From: Chloroflexi bacterium HGW-Chloroflexi-6
Lineage (GTDB): Bacteria > Chloroflexota > Anaerolineae > Anaerolineales > Villigracilaceae
Assembly (NCBI GenBank): GCA_002840685.1
Contig: PHBU01000021.1
Span: 1 to 64,000, forward strand
DNA length: 64,000 nucleotides
Direction of reading: 5' to 3'
Below are positions 16,643 to 26,617 of this stretch, piece after piece. The translations under genes were made by a program, and so were the position numbers. The notes under the pieces were generated by a model. It saw only the letters and a list, made by a program, of their open reading frames with translations, did not search any database and was not told the DNA's origin. Each line of letters starts with the position of its first letter. Position 1 is the first letter of the stretch.

Positions 16643-17706
16643 TGGGATTGCGCTCCTTTGACAATCGAGAAGACTGTCAGGCCTAAAAAGAGCAGGATGG
16701 CAACCTCGTTCAGCAATCCGCCCCATTGACGCAGGGGCATGTGCAGGGTCAGATTGCCGATGATGCGTAATAGCAGGGAGGCGTGCAACAGGAGTAGATG
16801 CAGATAAAAAATATTGTAAAAACGCAGCGGAGCGCCTAAAATGGCGGGGAAAATAATGGGCGCATGACCAAAAATCATGGCGATAACAAAACCGACAAAC
16901 ACGGCATGCAGGGCGGCATCATAGATTGGTCCGGCGTAAAGCGCGCCAAAGTATAGGAAGAGGCTGCCGGAAAGCCCCAACCAGATAAACCCGCCAAACA
17001 GGCAAACGGCGATGTAGCGGGTGAGCGCGCCAGAGTGGCGCAGGTTGCGCCGTGCGAGGTCTTGATGCAGGAACCACAGGGCTAGCCCCAGCAGGGCGAA
17101 GCCGCCCAGTCTGGAGCCAAGATTCAGGCTGAAGGTGGCGAGCATGGCCCCGGCGAAGAGCATGGTGGCGAGCAGGCTGAAGAGGCGAATCGCATTAGGT
17201 GCGGGGTGCAGAACCCGGTTGAGTTCGAGCCGTTCGCCGCCAATGGTCAACACGAGAAAAGTAATCCACCAGAAAACGATCTGGAAGATGGGCATTCCCA
17301 ACATCCACAAGCCGTTGCCCACCACCCAGGCCAGCGCGCCAAAGGCCATGACGATGGTGTGGATGTGCGGTTCGCGCCGCACCATGACACCCAGAATGGC
17401 AAGGGTGCCCAGACTGCCGAGGGTGAGCAATACCGTCCCGAGGCCGGGCGCGAACAACAAGGCAACCCAGCCCGTCCCGGCGAGAAGCGGGACGACGAAC
17501 ATCCATTTTTGGCGGATGGCGACTGCGCGTTCCAACGGGATCAGCACGCCGAGAAAGCCGGAGACCATCAGCGGGCCATGCGCGGAGGCGAGGTTTTCTA
17601 ACGTGGGAAGCGCCCAGCCGAGGCGCAACAACCCAGCCCACAGGGCAAAGCACAGGGCCAGGATAGCAAGGAAAATGAAGGGGAGAAAGTGCAGGCGCAG
17701 TTTCAT
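16639..17706 (-). CDS. NnrS family heme/copper membrane protein
   Basis: The roughly 355-aa polytopic protein shows NnrS features: ASAHGPLMVSGFLGVLIPLERA near residues 41-61, GGERLELNR near 160, and HAVFVGFVIAMIFGHAPIIFPA late in the chain. NnrS proteins hold heme and copper and relieve nitric oxide stress in denitrifiers and others. About ten helices are predicted. The ATG at 17706 is chosen because the hydrophobic core follows; no clear ribosome binding site is seen. It opens an operon of five genes ending with a CRP-like regulator. Confidence 0.8.
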   Translation of the reverse strand: MKLRLHFLPFIFLAILALCFALWAGLLRLGWALPTLENLASAHGPLMVSGFLGVLIPLERAVAIRQKWMFVVPLLAGTGWVALLFAPGLGTVLLTLGSLGTLAILGVMVRREPHIHTIVMAFGALAWVVGNGLWMLGMPIFQIVFWWITFLVLTIGGERLELNRVLHPAPNAIRLFSLLATMLFAGAMLATFSLNLGSRLGGFALLGLALWFLHQDLARRNLRHSGALTRYIAVCLFGGFIWLGLSGSLFLYFGALYAGPIYDAALHAVFVGFVIAMIFGHAPIIFPAILGAPLRFYNIFYLHLLLLHASLLLRIIGNLTLHMPLRQWGGLLNEVAILLFLGLTVFSIVKGAQSQ

Positions 17707-17755
17707 GCAGTCATGACAGTGGGAAAGACCGTTTTTTCCCTTGCGGTTGAGCAGA

Positions 17756-17791
17756 GACAAGAAAACAGCGGATGTTTGGAGCCTCCGCTGT
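17756..17791 (-). terminator. Terminator after the nar-fmdE operon
   Basis: ACAGCGGA and TCCGCTGT form an 8-bp stem with an 11-nt loop. On the minus strand it is followed by TTTCTTGTCT. It separates the nar operon from the nnrS operon. Confidence 0.65.
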
Positions 17792-17814
17792 GGAAAGTTT
17801 GGCAAAAACGCAAT

Positions 17815-18429
17815 TTAGGCGGAGCAATGCTGAGAAACGGGGATGGGAATTTCTGCGGAGGACAGGTAATAGCCGCTAAAAGCACAAGTGTGGCACAAAA
17901 TTTGCCCGTTTAATACAATTTCGCGCTCGTTAATGATTTCCTCGCCGCATAGTTCGCAATTTACACGCAGGCCTGCCCGGCTCACTATTTTTTCAACTGG
18001 CTTGCTGAGGCAAACCGGCTGAATGGTTAATAATTGCTCATCGGGCATAACTTGGTATGCCCGCAGTTGTACGAAATAGTGGCGGGACTCGTTTTTGGCA
18101 TATTCAAAAGCTCTCTGACGCACATCCAGTTGTGGGCTGACACGAAGCGCTTGCTCAGTTTCGACATCCACAAATGTAGCCGCGATTTTCCCATAGTCTT
18201 CTGTCCGTAAAGTGCGGTGACCAACCGTACACCCCGTGGCGGCCTCAACGCCGTCGGCAAAACAGCCATCGGTTTCGATGATGACGAGCAGGCGTTTGTC
18301 TTTGCGGGGAATCTCAAGACCGAGCGCGGCCGCGCCCGCCAGCCCAATGCGTGCACCCAGAACCTGGCGCGGACACAAGTGGCTATGCCGGGCGGCTGAA
18401 ACGGAGAGGATTTGCGAAAGGAATGTCAT
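17815..18429 (-). CDS. FmdE family protein with C-terminal zinc finger
   Basis: The 204-aa protein starts with the FmdE domain (CPRQVLGARIGLAGAAALGL, ETDGCFADGVEAATGCTVGHRTL), named after an operon partner of formylmethanofuran dehydrogenase. It ends with a zinc finger (CELCGEEI...CHTCA). FmdE proteins often sit beside molybdenum or tungsten enzymes, and here it closes the nar operon. The conserved Cys/His of the domain are present. Its start overlaps the transporter stop by 4 nt. A role in molybdenum enzyme assembly is plausible but unproven. Confidence 0.8.
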   Translation of the reverse strand: MTFLSQILSVSAARHSHLCPRQVLGARIGLAGAAALGLEIPRKDKRLLVIIETDGCFADGVEAATGCTVGHRTLRTEDYGKIAATFVDVETEQALRVSPQLDVRQRAFEYAKNESRHYFVQLRAYQVMPDEQLLTIQPVCLSKPVEKIVSRAGLRVNCELCGEEIINEREIVLNGQILCHTCAFSGYYLSSAEIPIPVSQHCSA

Positions 18430-19478
18430 CGAATTTCTTGCGCCTTGAATTTTTTAAATAGGTTCAGCGCCAGGCCAAAGAATGTAATCAACCAAGCGGT
18501 AACGGCAACAAACACAAAGTAGCGCGGAATGATGTAGAGAAAGTCCATTTGCAGCGCTTGCGCCAGCCGGAAGGTGCATACAGTGTACATACCAATTGGA
18601 AAGACCAATCCCCAATAGACGGGATGGTAGGTCATGGGGAAACGCTTGTACAGGTGCCGCCAGGCTCCTAGAAGGAACAGGAAGGGTATCCACCACGTGC
18701 CTGCCACCCAAAAGAACAGGGTAAAGCCTTTAATGAAGGGATATAGATCATCGAGGAATGGAGACTGACCATTGAGCAGGATATTTGCACCCGCCAGGGT
18801 GGTGATGGCAACTGCACCTGTATTAATCCAATAGGATGGGTTCATTTCTTCGGCTTCAATTTTGAAGAACATGAAACGGTAAACAATCAGCGAAATAATC
18901 AGGAGATAAAACATGCAGCCAAGCAGGTAAAAGCCCAGCATGGCAAAGGTGAATATTTCATCCCATGCGGCAAAAAAGGGAGCAATAAGCATGCCCAGCA
19001 CAGGGATGGATTGGGTAGAAACTACGAATAAAAGCCAGGCGCCATTGATGCCGTTTTCCAGGGACGGTTTGTCTTCTTTAACTGTCAGTATAGCAAAAAT
19101 AGCATAGATCAGGAAAATCCAGAGTGCTAATCCCAAAACCCAGAGAGCAAGGCCTGTTGTCGTGTCATCGATCAAGATAACAAATTGACTGCCGAGCACG
19201 TTGGTTCCAGCCACAATCGTTAGAAAGCCTGTGCTCAGGCGATGATTGGTCAGGTCGCTAACCAGGTGCGAGGGGAATCGCAATATGCGGAGTATGGTCA
19301 ACAGCCAGAGCACAACATAGAAAAACTGATTGAGATAGAACAGCGGGAAGGCTAGAAAATCCAGCTCCATGAGATGACAGGCAATTGAGATGATGCCGGT
19401 GGCCATGACAATGGCAAAATAAGCCGGAAACAGGTTACGCGCTTCACCCTGGATTGCTTTTGTGACTTTATTCCACAT
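18426..19478 (-). CDS. TDT/SLAC1-type anion or dicarboxylate transporter
   Basis: The 350-aa protein has about ten transmembrane helices and the TehA/SLAC1 family opening FPAYFAIVMATGIISIACHL. Members move C4-dicarboxylates, tellurite-linked substrates, sulfite, or (plant SLAC1/SLAH) nitrate and chloride. Placed 11 nt after narI with no NarK in the window, it is a candidate for nitrate or nitrite movement, but that is inference. The conserved pore Phe cannot be placed with certainty by eye. Confidence 0.82.
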   Translation of the reverse strand: MWNKVTKAIQGEARNLFPAYFAIVMATGIISIACHLMELDFLAFPLFYLNQFFYVVLWLLTILRILRFPSHLVSDLTNHRLSTGFLTIVAGTNVLGSQFVILIDDTTTGLALWVLGLALWIFLIYAIFAILTVKEDKPSLENGINGAWLLFVVSTQSIPVLGMLIAPFFAAWDEIFTFAMLGFYLLGCMFYLLIISLIVYRFMFFKIEAEEMNPSYWINTGAVAITTLAGANILLNGQSPFLDDLYPFIKGFTLFFWVAGTWWIPFLFLLGAWRHLYKRFPMTYHPVYWGLVFPIGMYTVCTFRLAQALQMDFLYIIPRYFVFVAVTAWLITFFGLALNLFKKFKAQEIR

Positions 19479-19489
19479 TCCTAATCATC

Positions 19490-20164
19490 CTAGCTGACTT
19501 TGCGGCGGGTCCAGATGACCAATTGGACACGACGCCAAAGGTATGGAATCGGAAAAGTGGCGATATGCACCAGGCGGCTAAAGGGAACAGCAGCCAGCAG
19601 CAGGAAACCGTTCAGGAAGTGCAGCTTGGGAATCCAGGGCAGGGCGGCCACATATTCCGGCGATGGCTGGAACATGGCCAGCGAGGCAACCCAGGGAGTG
19701 ACAGTGTGCAGGAACCAGGTAGCGCCCCAGCGGTAGCCAAAAGCCATCGCCAGGCCGAGGAAAACCTGGTTAAAAAGCAAGACCAGCACAATCCAGTCTG
19801 CTGGGGTGGTGACGGCGCGGATTTTGGACTGGGACAGCCGTCGGTAGAGCATGAGCCCTACGCCAACCAGGGCCATGATGCCCAGGACTTTTCCAGCCAG
19901 TTCGGCCAGGTAGAGGGTTTCTGGGGTGCTGTGGAAGGCAGCCATCAGTTTGGGTACAGCGAAACCCGCCAGGTGAATTAGCAGGGTTGGGATGATGCCG
20001 TAGTGCCAGAGCGTTGAGCTCCAAAATTGCAGATCGTTTTCCAGAAATTGCGAGGACAGACTAGTGAATGAAAATTGGTTGGTTCGGTAACGGTAAATCG
20101 TGCCACCCACCGCCAGGGCAACTGCCACATAGGGAAAAACGACAAAGAGAATCACATCAAGCAT
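19490..20164 (-). CDS. narI: Respiratory nitrate reductase gamma subunit (cytochrome b)
   Basis: The 224-aa protein has five predicted helices and carries quinol electrons to NarGH. Heme b ligands are in place: His54 and His64 (LWHYGIIPTLLIHLAGF) and His182 and His200 (PKLHFLNG and PFSRLVHI), matching the two pairs in E. coli NarI. The ATG at 20164 overlaps narJ by 8 nt. Confidence 0.95.
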   Translation of the reverse strand: MLDVILFVVFPYVAVALAVGGTIYRYRTNQFSFTSLSSQFLENDLQFWSSTLWHYGIIPTLLIHLAGFAVPKLMAAFHSTPETLYLAELAGKVLGIMALVGVGLMLYRRLSQSKIRAVTTPADWIVLVLLFNQVFLGLAMAFGYRWGATWFLHTVTPWVASLAMFQPSPEYVAALPWIPKLHFLNGFLLLAAVPFSRLVHIATFPIPYLWRRVQLVIWTRRKVS

Positions 20165-20711
20165 GGCCCAACTCCTTCTCAGTGGGGTGAACAATAACCA
20201 GATGAAGCGCCGACAGCAGGCCAAAGTACGGGTTTTCGGACTGCTTATCGAAAGTTTGGAGCATCTTCTCCAGCGCTGGGGGCAGCCCTTCGGCCAGTAG
20301 CGCCCGGCCAAAATCATCTTCCCGTTTGGCGCTATCCAGCCCCAGGAAATGCAGGATGATGGACAGGTGATCCGGCAATTCCTGCCCGGCGGAATAATTG
20401 GCAAGATGATAGGCTTCGTTTAGTTGCGCCATAAAGGCTCCGCGTTTGTAGCTTTCGCCGAATAGTTGGTAGCCGACATATGGATAACAGACTGGTTGCA
20501 TATCAAAAGTGATGGTGTATAGCTCCTGGATTTTTTCTAGCGAAAGCTTTTCCAGGCCGTCGGAGAAAGTCTCCAGCGCGTTGGCTGCTTCGGGGTGAAG
20601 CGCACGTACTTGTTCCAGACATTGTTTGGCCTGTTGCGATGTGGCCGGGGTGGGATATTCCAACAGGTCAGCAAATAAATCGTACATGGATCCGATGGAA
20701 TCTTGAGCCAT
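20157..20711 (-). CDS. narJ: Nitrate reductase assembly chaperone
   Basis: The 184-aa cytoplasmic protein belongs to the NarJ/TorD family, which binds NarG during molybdenum cofactor and FeS insertion. The opening helix (YDLFADLLEYPTP) and YVGYQLFGESYKRGAFMAQL are typical. It sits between narH (3-nt gap) and narI (overlap), the standard order. Confidence 0.93.
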   Translation of the reverse strand: MAQDSIGSMYDLFADLLEYPTPATSQQAKQCLEQVRALHPEAANALETFSDGLEKLSLEKIQELYTITFDMQPVCYPYVGYQLFGESYKRGAFMAQLNEAYHLANYSAGQELPDHLSIILHFLGLDSAKREDDFGRALLAEGLPPALEKMLQTFDKQSENPYFGLLSALHLVIVHPTEKELGHA

Positions 20712-20714
20712 GAT

Positions 20715-22217
20715 CTATAAACCTCGATGTGGCTGCTGGCGGCGGCCAAACCCGGTTTCGGCTTTGCGCTGTTGAGGGTCGTGAGTCTCTTCAATGTCGC
20801 CTTCGCGGGGAGTGGGAGGAATGACAAAGCGTTCCTGGTAGGTAGGAAGGGATGTCAGTTTGTAGATGGCCTCGGCTTCCTCGGCGCTCATCCCGGCTTT
20901 GGCGAGGGCGGCGGCAGCCTCCTCGTGGGTGACATCGCCCACCGTTTCGGCGCGTTTGTACAAGCGGACGGCAATCATTTTCTGGTAAGCCTTGATCACC
21001 GGCGCATCGTTACCGGCTGAAAGCATGTGCGACATGTAACGAACGGGCACGCGGGCGCTTTCCAGCGAACTGAACAAGTCGGTTTCCATACGCTGGGTGC
21101 CATTTTCCTGGGCGGACGAAATCACTGGCAGGAGCGGGGGAACGTAGAACAGCATGGGTAAGGTGCGATACTCTGGGTGCAGTGGTAGAGCCAATTCCCA
21201 TTCTTTGACGTAGCGGTACACAGGCGATTGCTGGGCTGCCGCGATCACACCATCAGGGACGCCGCTTTCTTTCGCCGCGGCGACCACTTGCGGATCATGG
21301 GGATCAAGAATCATTTCGCGCTGACGCTGAACCAGTTGCTCATCCGGCACCTTGACGGCGGCTTCAATCTGGTCGGCATCGTAGAGCAGAACGCCCAGGT
21401 AGCGAATGCGTCCAACGCATGAGTGGAAGCAAGCCGGGGCCTGACCGGTTTCCAGGCGTGGGTAGCAGAGAATACATTTTTCAGATTTTCCGGTGGACCA
21501 GTTGTAGTAGGTTTTTTTGTACGGGCAGGCCGAAACGCACATGCGCCAGCCACGACATTTATCCTGATTGATTAGCACGATCCCATCTTCTGCACGTTTG
21601 TAAATCGCGCCGGAAGGACAGGCCGCAACGCAACCCGCATTCAGGCAATGATTGCAGATGCGCGGTACATAGAAGTAGAAAAGCTGCTCGATGGAAAAGA
21701 GCCGCCGTTTTTCTTCCACGCTCATATTCTGCAAGAGGGGATCGTTAACGGCGTAGATGTTAGACCCGCCCAGATCATCATCCCAGTTGGGGCCGGCTTC
21801 GATGTCGATCGGGTTGCCATCAATGCGGGAGATCGGCCGGGCGGTGGGCTGGTCATCTCCAAGTGGAGAGTTGAACAAATCCCCATAATTGTAAGTCCAC
21901 GGCTCGTAATAATCATCCATCGTTGGCATGGCTGGGTTAGAGAACAAGTTGCCCAAAGCTTGCATGCGGTTTTGGAGTTTTAAATTCAGCTTGGGATCTT
22001 TTTCGGCATTTTTCAATTCCCAGCCGCCGTGGTATTTTTCCTGATCTTCCCATTGGGTAGGAAAACCGACACCCGGTTTGGTTTCGACATTGTTCCACCA
22101 CATATACTCAGCGCCCTGGCGGTCAGTCCAGATATTTTTACAAGCAACGCTGCAGGTATGGCAGCCAATGCACTTATCCAAGTGGAAAACCATTGAAACT
22201 TGCGAACGGATTTTCAT
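20715..22217 (-). CDS. narH: Respiratory nitrate reductase beta subunit (iron-sulfur)
   Basis: The 500-aa protein has the ferredoxin-like motifs of NarH: CIGCHTCSVACK near the N terminus, CNHCLNAGC-x3-CP, the variant CRGWRMCVSACP in which Trp replaces a Cys so that a [3Fe-4S] cluster forms, and CILCYPRL with downstream Cys. It passes electrons from NarI to NarG. The ATG at 22217 has AGGATGAG upstream, and the extra 46 codons of the open frame are not used. Confidence 0.96.
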   Translation of the reverse strand: MKIRSQVSMVFHLDKCIGCHTCSVACKNIWTDRQGAEYMWWNNVETKPGVGFPTQWEDQEKYHGGWELKNAEKDPKLNLKLQNRMQALGNLFSNPAMPTMDDYYEPWTYNYGDLFNSPLGDDQPTARPISRIDGNPIDIEAGPNWDDDLGGSNIYAVNDPLLQNMSVEEKRRLFSIEQLFYFYVPRICNHCLNAGCVAACPSGAIYKRAEDGIVLINQDKCRGWRMCVSACPYKKTYYNWSTGKSEKCILCYPRLETGQAPACFHSCVGRIRYLGVLLYDADQIEAAVKVPDEQLVQRQREMILDPHDPQVVAAAKESGVPDGVIAAAQQSPVYRYVKEWELALPLHPEYRTLPMLFYVPPLLPVISSAQENGTQRMETDLFSSLESARVPVRYMSHMLSAGNDAPVIKAYQKMIAVRLYKRAETVGDVTHEEAAAALAKAGMSAEEAEAIYKLTSLPTYQERFVIPPTPREGDIEETHDPQQRKAETGFGRRQQPHRGL

Positions 22218-22254
22218 AATCTCATCCTGTTTTGATAGTGGTGTGCCGGTTGGG

Positions 22255-25200
22255 CTAAAACTGCGGAGCGCCGGGCAGTTTGCGGACCAAGACAAAGGTG
22301 TCGCGGTTGACGCCAGTTGGACCCCAATAGTTGAAGGCATAGGTAAACTGACCATAGCCGCCTACCATTAAGGAAGGTTTCAGGTGAATGCGCGTGGGAC
22401 TATTGTGACCGCCGGCGCGTTTGTTGCCGCGCATGGGTGATTTAGGCACACTGATTGTCCGTTCCGGGGCATGGTAGATGATGCACAAACCCGACGGGAT
22501 GCGCGCACTGACAATGGCTCGGGTGACGGTAACGCCGTGATCATTGTAGGCTTCCACCCAATCGTTGTCTTCTACGCCAAGCGCCTTAGCATCCTGCTCG
22601 CTGATCCAGAGCGGCTCAATGCCTCGGGAAAGGGTTAACATACGGTCGTTGTCGAAGTAATTGGAGTGAATATGCCATTTGGCATGCGGGGTCAGATAAT
22701 TCAGTTGCAGGGTTTTGCCTTCGCGGGTGCTTTTGTCCAGGTCGCCAAAAGCCAGCGGGTCAGGGCGGGGTTTGTAGGTGGGCAAGTGTTCACCATACGC
22801 CAGGTAGCCTTCGTGATCCAGATAGAAGTGCTGACGCCCGGTCAACGTGCGCCAGGGAACCAAGCGTTCCACGTTTAGAACGTAGGCCGAATAGGGGCGG
22901 CCATCGGTGACGATACCCGTCCAGATAGGACTGTTGAGCAAGCGCCGAGGTTGCTGCATCAAATCGTTGAAAGTAACCCGAGAGCCACGAGTAGGTTCTG
23001 CCAGGTCAGTCAGCTTCAGGCCAGTGCGTTCTTCTTCGGCCTTGAAGGCGCGGTAGGCCACTTCGCCGTTGGTTTCAGGAGCCAGGTACAGAATAATGTT
23101 GGCGGCATCGCGCGCAAATTCCAGCGAGGGGTAGTGCTCGCCATCCCAAGAAACGGTTGGGTGACTGTCTAATAGCTTTTGGTACAGATCCTCTACCTGC
23201 CAATGGATGCCATGCACCGCCAAACCGGTTTTGCGCACTGCCGGGCCAAAGGAGATGAAGCGCTGGCCCATATTGACATAATCGCGTTCGGTGATGACAA
23301 AATTCGGCATGGTCACACCGGGGATGGGTTCACACTCCCCACGCGCCCAGTCGCGGATGTGCTCCTGGGCCATTTCGGCGGGCGTGTCATGCTGGAGGGG
23401 CATCGCCACCAGGTCGCGCACCGGTTCGGGCAGGTGGGTTTTTGCCAGGTCGCTAACTTTTCCGGCCAGGATTTTGAAAATATCCCAGTCGGTTTTCGAT
23501 TCCCAGGAGGGCGGCACCGCAGCCGTTAGCGGGTGGATGAACGAGTGCATATCGGTGGTGTTCAGGTCATCTTTTTCGTACCAGCTAGCGGTGGGCAGGA
23601 CAATATCGGAATACAACGCCGAAGTGTCCATACGGAAGTTAATATCCACCACCAGATCGAGCTTGCCTTCGGGGGCCTTCTCGTGCCAATTCACTTCATG
23701 GAAGGTGTCTTTGCCCACTTCTTCCGAAATAATCTGGTGATGCGTGCCTAAATAGTGCTTGAAGAAATATTCCTGACCCTTGGCGCTGGCATTGAGCGCG
23801 TTACCACGCCAGATGAACCACAGGCGCGGCCAGTTTTCAGGCGCGTCGGGGTCCTGTACGGCGAACTTTAGTTCGCCCGATTTAAGTTGATCTACCACCC
23901 ATTGCCGAATCTCCGCTTCGGAGTGCGCCCCGGCCTGCTCGGCCTGTTTGACCAGTTCGAGCGAACTACGGTCAAACTGCGGGTAGGATGGCAGCCAGCC
24001 CATGCGCACCGCCCGAATTTGCGCATCCATGGTATGTTCCTGGGTCATGTCGCGGTTGGGTTCGCTGTCCGGGCGTGGAACGGGCTGTGGTTCGGTAAAG
24101 GTGCGTTCGTAGCGCCATTGATCGCTGTTAACGTAGTGGAAGGATGGCGAGTTCATCTGTCGTGGCGGTTTCTGCCAGTCGGTGGCAAAGGCCATCGCTG
24201 CCCAAGGTGCCGCCGGGGCCAGTTTTTCCTGGCCAACGTAATGGTTCAGCCCGCCGCCGTTACGGCCCACACAGCCGGTCAGCAACAGTGCCCCGATGCA
24301 GGCGCGGTAAATCAGATTGTTGTGATACCAGTGATTGACCCCGGCGCCGATGATAATCATGCACTTGCCATCGGTCTTGGCGGCAGTGGTGGCCCACTCG
24401 CGCGCAAACTGGATGACGGTCTGCCGGTCAATCCCGGTGTAGCGTTCCTGCCAGGCGGGGGTGTAAGACAAGGTCTCATCTTCATAGCTGGCAGGGTAAT
24501 CGCCGTCCAGTCCGCGCCCTACGCCGTACTGCGCCATCAGCAGATCGTAGACGGTGGTCACAGGGACCCGGCCTTCGGTTGTTTCAACGTAGCGCACAGG
24601 GATGCTGCGTTGAAAGGCTTTGCCTTCGGCAAATTCGGCAAATGAAACAGTCAACCTCTCCTCCGACCCTTCGATAAAGCTCAGTTGGGAGCGAATCTCG
24701 CTGCCATCCAGGCCATCCTTGGGCTCCAGGTTCCATTGTCCCTTTTGCTGCTGCCAGCGGAAGCCCAGACTGCCTTGCGGCATGCGCGGCTCGTTGCTAA
24801 GTTCATCCCAGACCAGAAACTTCCACTCGCCGTTTTCCACATCACGGGTGCGAGCCACCTGTCCGGCGCGCAACATGCGTCCGGGCACATAGCTGCCGTT
24901 GGCTTCGTTGAGCACCACCAGGAAGGGAGAATCCGTGTAGCGGCGGGCATAATCCAGGAAATAGGGGGTCGGGTTCTGGTGGTGGTACTCATTCAGGATG
25001 ACATGGTTAACCGCCATCCAGAAAGCGCCATCCTGCCCGGCGTGAACGGGAACCCACCAATCGGCGTATTTGGCGACCTGGTTGAAATCGGGCGCAAAGA
25101 CCACCAGCTTGGTTCCGTTGTGACGCGCTTCGGCGGCGAAATGAACATCCGGGGTGCGCGTCATGCTCATGTTCGAGCCGACCGAAGCAATGAATTTGGC

Positions 25201-25887
25201 GTTGAACCAATCGGCGCTTTCGGCCACGTCGGTTTGTTCGCCCCAAGTCTCCGGGCTGGCAGGCGGCAGGTCGCTATACCAGTCATAAAAGCTCATGCTG
25301 ACGCCGCCCAGCATTTGCAGGAAGCGGCTGCCCCCTGCATAGCTGAGCATGGACATGGCCGGGATGGGGGAGAAACCAATAATGCGATCCGGCCCGTATT
25401 TTTTGACGGTGTAAACCGTGGATGCGGCGATGATTTCCAGCACTTCCTCCCAAGTAGCGCGCCGGAAACCGCCCTTGCCGCGTGCGTGATGGAAGGATTT
25501 GCGGGCATCTGGGTCTTCCATGATGCTGGCCCAGGCTTCGACAGGGTCGCTGAACTTGGCTTTGGCCGCGCGCCACAAATCCATCAATACGCCGCGCAGG
25601 TAGGGGTATTTGACCCGCACCGGAGAGTACTGATACCAGGAAAATGAAATGCCGCGCTGACAACCGCGCGGTTCATAGGGTGGCAGACCAGGTTCCAGGC
25701 TTGGATAATCCAACGCTTGTAACTCCCAGGTAACGATGCCATCTTTAACGTAAATCATCCATGAGCAGCTGCCGGTGCAATTGACGCCATGGGTGCTTCT
25801 TACCACCTTGTCATGCTGCCAGCGGTTGCGATAGAACTCCTCCCACTGACGGGCTTGCGGGTTTGCGATTTCTTCAATCCAACTCAT
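22255..25887 (-). CDS. narG: Respiratory nitrate reductase alpha subunit (Mo-bisMGD)
   Basis: At 1210 aa this is full-length NarG. The FS0 cluster ligands are His33, Cys37, Cys41 ([12 protein letters not shown]) and Cys76 (RGCQRG), and the Asp-type molybdenum ligand region reads [20 protein letters not shown]. It lacks a visible twin-arginine signal, so either it faces the cytoplasm or it is exported with a partner; the sequence does not settle this. The ATG at 25887 follows AGGAGGAG and overlaps the cytochrome c stop as ATGA. It is the second gene of a c-G-H-J-I operon. Confidence 0.97.
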   Translation of the reverse strand: MSWIEEIANPQARQWEEFYRNRWQHDKVVRSTHGVNCTGSCSWMIYVKDGIVTWELQALDYPSLEPGLPPYEPRGCQRGISFSWYQYSPVRVKYPYLRGVLMDLWRAAKAKFSDPVEAWASIMEDPDARKSFHHARGKGGFRRATWEEVLEIIAASTVYTVKKYGPDRIIGFSPIPAMSMLSYAGGSRFLQMLGGVSMSFYDWYSDLPPASPETWGEQTDVAESADWFNAKFIASVGSNMSMTRTPDVHFAAEARHNGTKLVVFAPDFNQVAKYADWWVPVHAGQDGAFWMAVNHVILNEYHHQNPTPYFLDYARRYTDSPFLVVLNEANGSYVPGRMLRAGQVARTRDVENGEWKFLVWDELSNEPRMPQGSLGFRWQQQKGQWNLEPKDGLDGSEIRSQLSFIEGSEERLTVSFAEFAEGKAFQRSIPVRYVETTEGRVPVTTVYDLLMAQYGVGRGLDGDYPASYEDETLSYTPAWQERYTGIDRQTVIQFAREWATTAAKTDGKCMIIIGAGVNHWYHNNLIYRACIGALLLTGCVGRNGGGLNHYVGQEKLAPAAPWAAMAFATDWQKPPRQMNSPSFHYVNSDQWRYERTFTEPQPVPRPDSEPNRDMTQEHTMDAQIRAVRMGWLPSYPQFDRSSLELVKQAEQAGAHSEAEIRQWVVDQLKSGELKFAVQDPDAPENWPRLWFIWRGNALNASAKGQEYFFKHYLGTHHQIISEEVGKDTFHEVNWHEKAPEGKLDLVVDINFRMDTSALYSDIVLPTASWYEKDDLNTTDMHSFIHPLTAAVPPSWESKTDWDIFKILAGKVSDLAKTHLPEPVRDLVAMPLQHDTPAEMAQEHIRDWARGECEPIPGVTMPNFVITERDYVNMGQRFISFGPAVRKTGLAVHGIHWQVEDLYQKLLDSHPTVSWDGEHYPSLEFARDAANIILYLAPETNGEVAYRAFKAEEERTGLKLTDLAEPTRGSRVTFNDLMQQPRRLLNSPIWTGIVTDGRPYSAYVLNVERLVPWRTLTGRQHFYLDHEGYLAYGEHLPTYKPRPDPLAFGDLDKSTREGKTLQLNYLTPHAKWHIHSNYFDNDRMLTLSRGIEPLWISEQDAKALGVEDNDWVEAYNDHGVTVTRAIVSARIPSGLCIIYHAPERTISVPKSPMRGNKRAGGHNSPTRIHLKPSLMVGGYGQFTYAFNYWGPTGVNRDTFVLVRKLPGAPQF

Positions 25888-26471
25888 AATGACTCCTCCT
25901 GCGCCTTTTTGACCAACGCCCGGCGGACAGTACGCAGGCGATTGCGATAAATAAAACCGAACACCGCGGCACCGAATATCGAACCAACCAGGCTGATGCC
26001 AAGCACCAGCCACTCCCGGTCGGCTTCGGGTTGCCCTACGGATCCTTCCAGGAAGGCCAGTAGGTCGGCTTGTTCTTGGACGGTCAGCGGTGCATCGGTA
26101 TAAATGGGCTTCATTACAGGCGAGATGATTGGCCCGTTGTTGGTCAGAACACCCAAAATGTCAGTCGGGTCAAGTACTTCTGTCGCGTTTGTCAGGTTCG
26201 GCCCCATCGCCCCACCGCCGAGAATTCCATTCTCACCTACACTGTGGCAACCCATGCAGGGCGGTCCTTCATGCTCAAAGTGTGCTTTTCCCATAAATAG
26301 CGCTAATCCATTTTCGGCATCGCCCAACGGCATATCTGCGATTGAGACAATTTCCTGCTTGGGAGGCTCTTCAAAGAATGGGAAATAGGGGCCGCCGCAC
26401 CCGGTCAAAAAGAACATTGCCAATACTGCAACACCCGTCAGCCTTACCAAAACTTTGCTTCGTTTGCTCAT
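25884..26471 (-). CDS. Lipoprotein cytochrome c, first gene of the nar operon
   Basis: The protein of about 195 aa has a lipoprotein signal with lipobox FLTGC, one heme c motif (CMGCH within [14 protein letters not shown]), and a C-terminal helix followed by a basic tail. It may pass electrons to or from the Nar complex, as NarC does in Thermus, although that protein is larger. Two upstream in-frame ATGs exist. The one at 26471 is chosen because the signal peptide starts there, AGGAG lies 11 nt upstream, and the predicted transcription start (about 26513) lies downstream of the next candidate. Confidence 0.85.
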   Translation of the reverse strand: MSKRSKVLVRLTGVAVLAMFFLTGCGGPYFPFFEEPPKQEIVSIADMPLGDAENGLALFMGKAHFEHEGPPCMGCHSVGENGILGGGAMGPNLTNATEVLDPTDILGVLTNNGPIISPVMKPIYTDAPLTVQEQADLLAFLEGSVGQPEADREWLVLGISLVGSIFGAAVFGFIYRNRLRTVRRALVKKAQEESL

Positions 26472-26519
26472 GGATTTTGCCACTCCTGGTAAATTTGGCA
26501 ATCTAATCTTGCTCATATC

Positions 26520-26561
26520 ATTGTAGCCAGGGTCACTTATTCCTTCTTTGCGCTTAAGCAA
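26520..26561 (-). promoter_or_regulatory. CRP/FNR-type site with -10, nar operon promoter
   Basis: TTGCGCTTAAGCAA (26548-26561) matches the nirS-site palindrome TTGCG-N4-CGCAA except for one base. On the minus strand TACAAT (26525-26520) starts 29.5 nt from its centre, the same geometry as at nirS, giving a leader of about 42 nt before the cytochrome c ATG. Confidence 0.7.
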
Positions 26562-26617
26562 ATAGCGGTGGTGTTTTTATCAGCGAAAACCAATAAAAGC
26601 ATGTAAACTACAATCAT

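Noticed and set aside
17800-17825. TTGCG-like half site before nnrS
   Set aside because: Only one half matches, and it lies inside the end of fmdE without a correctly placed -10.
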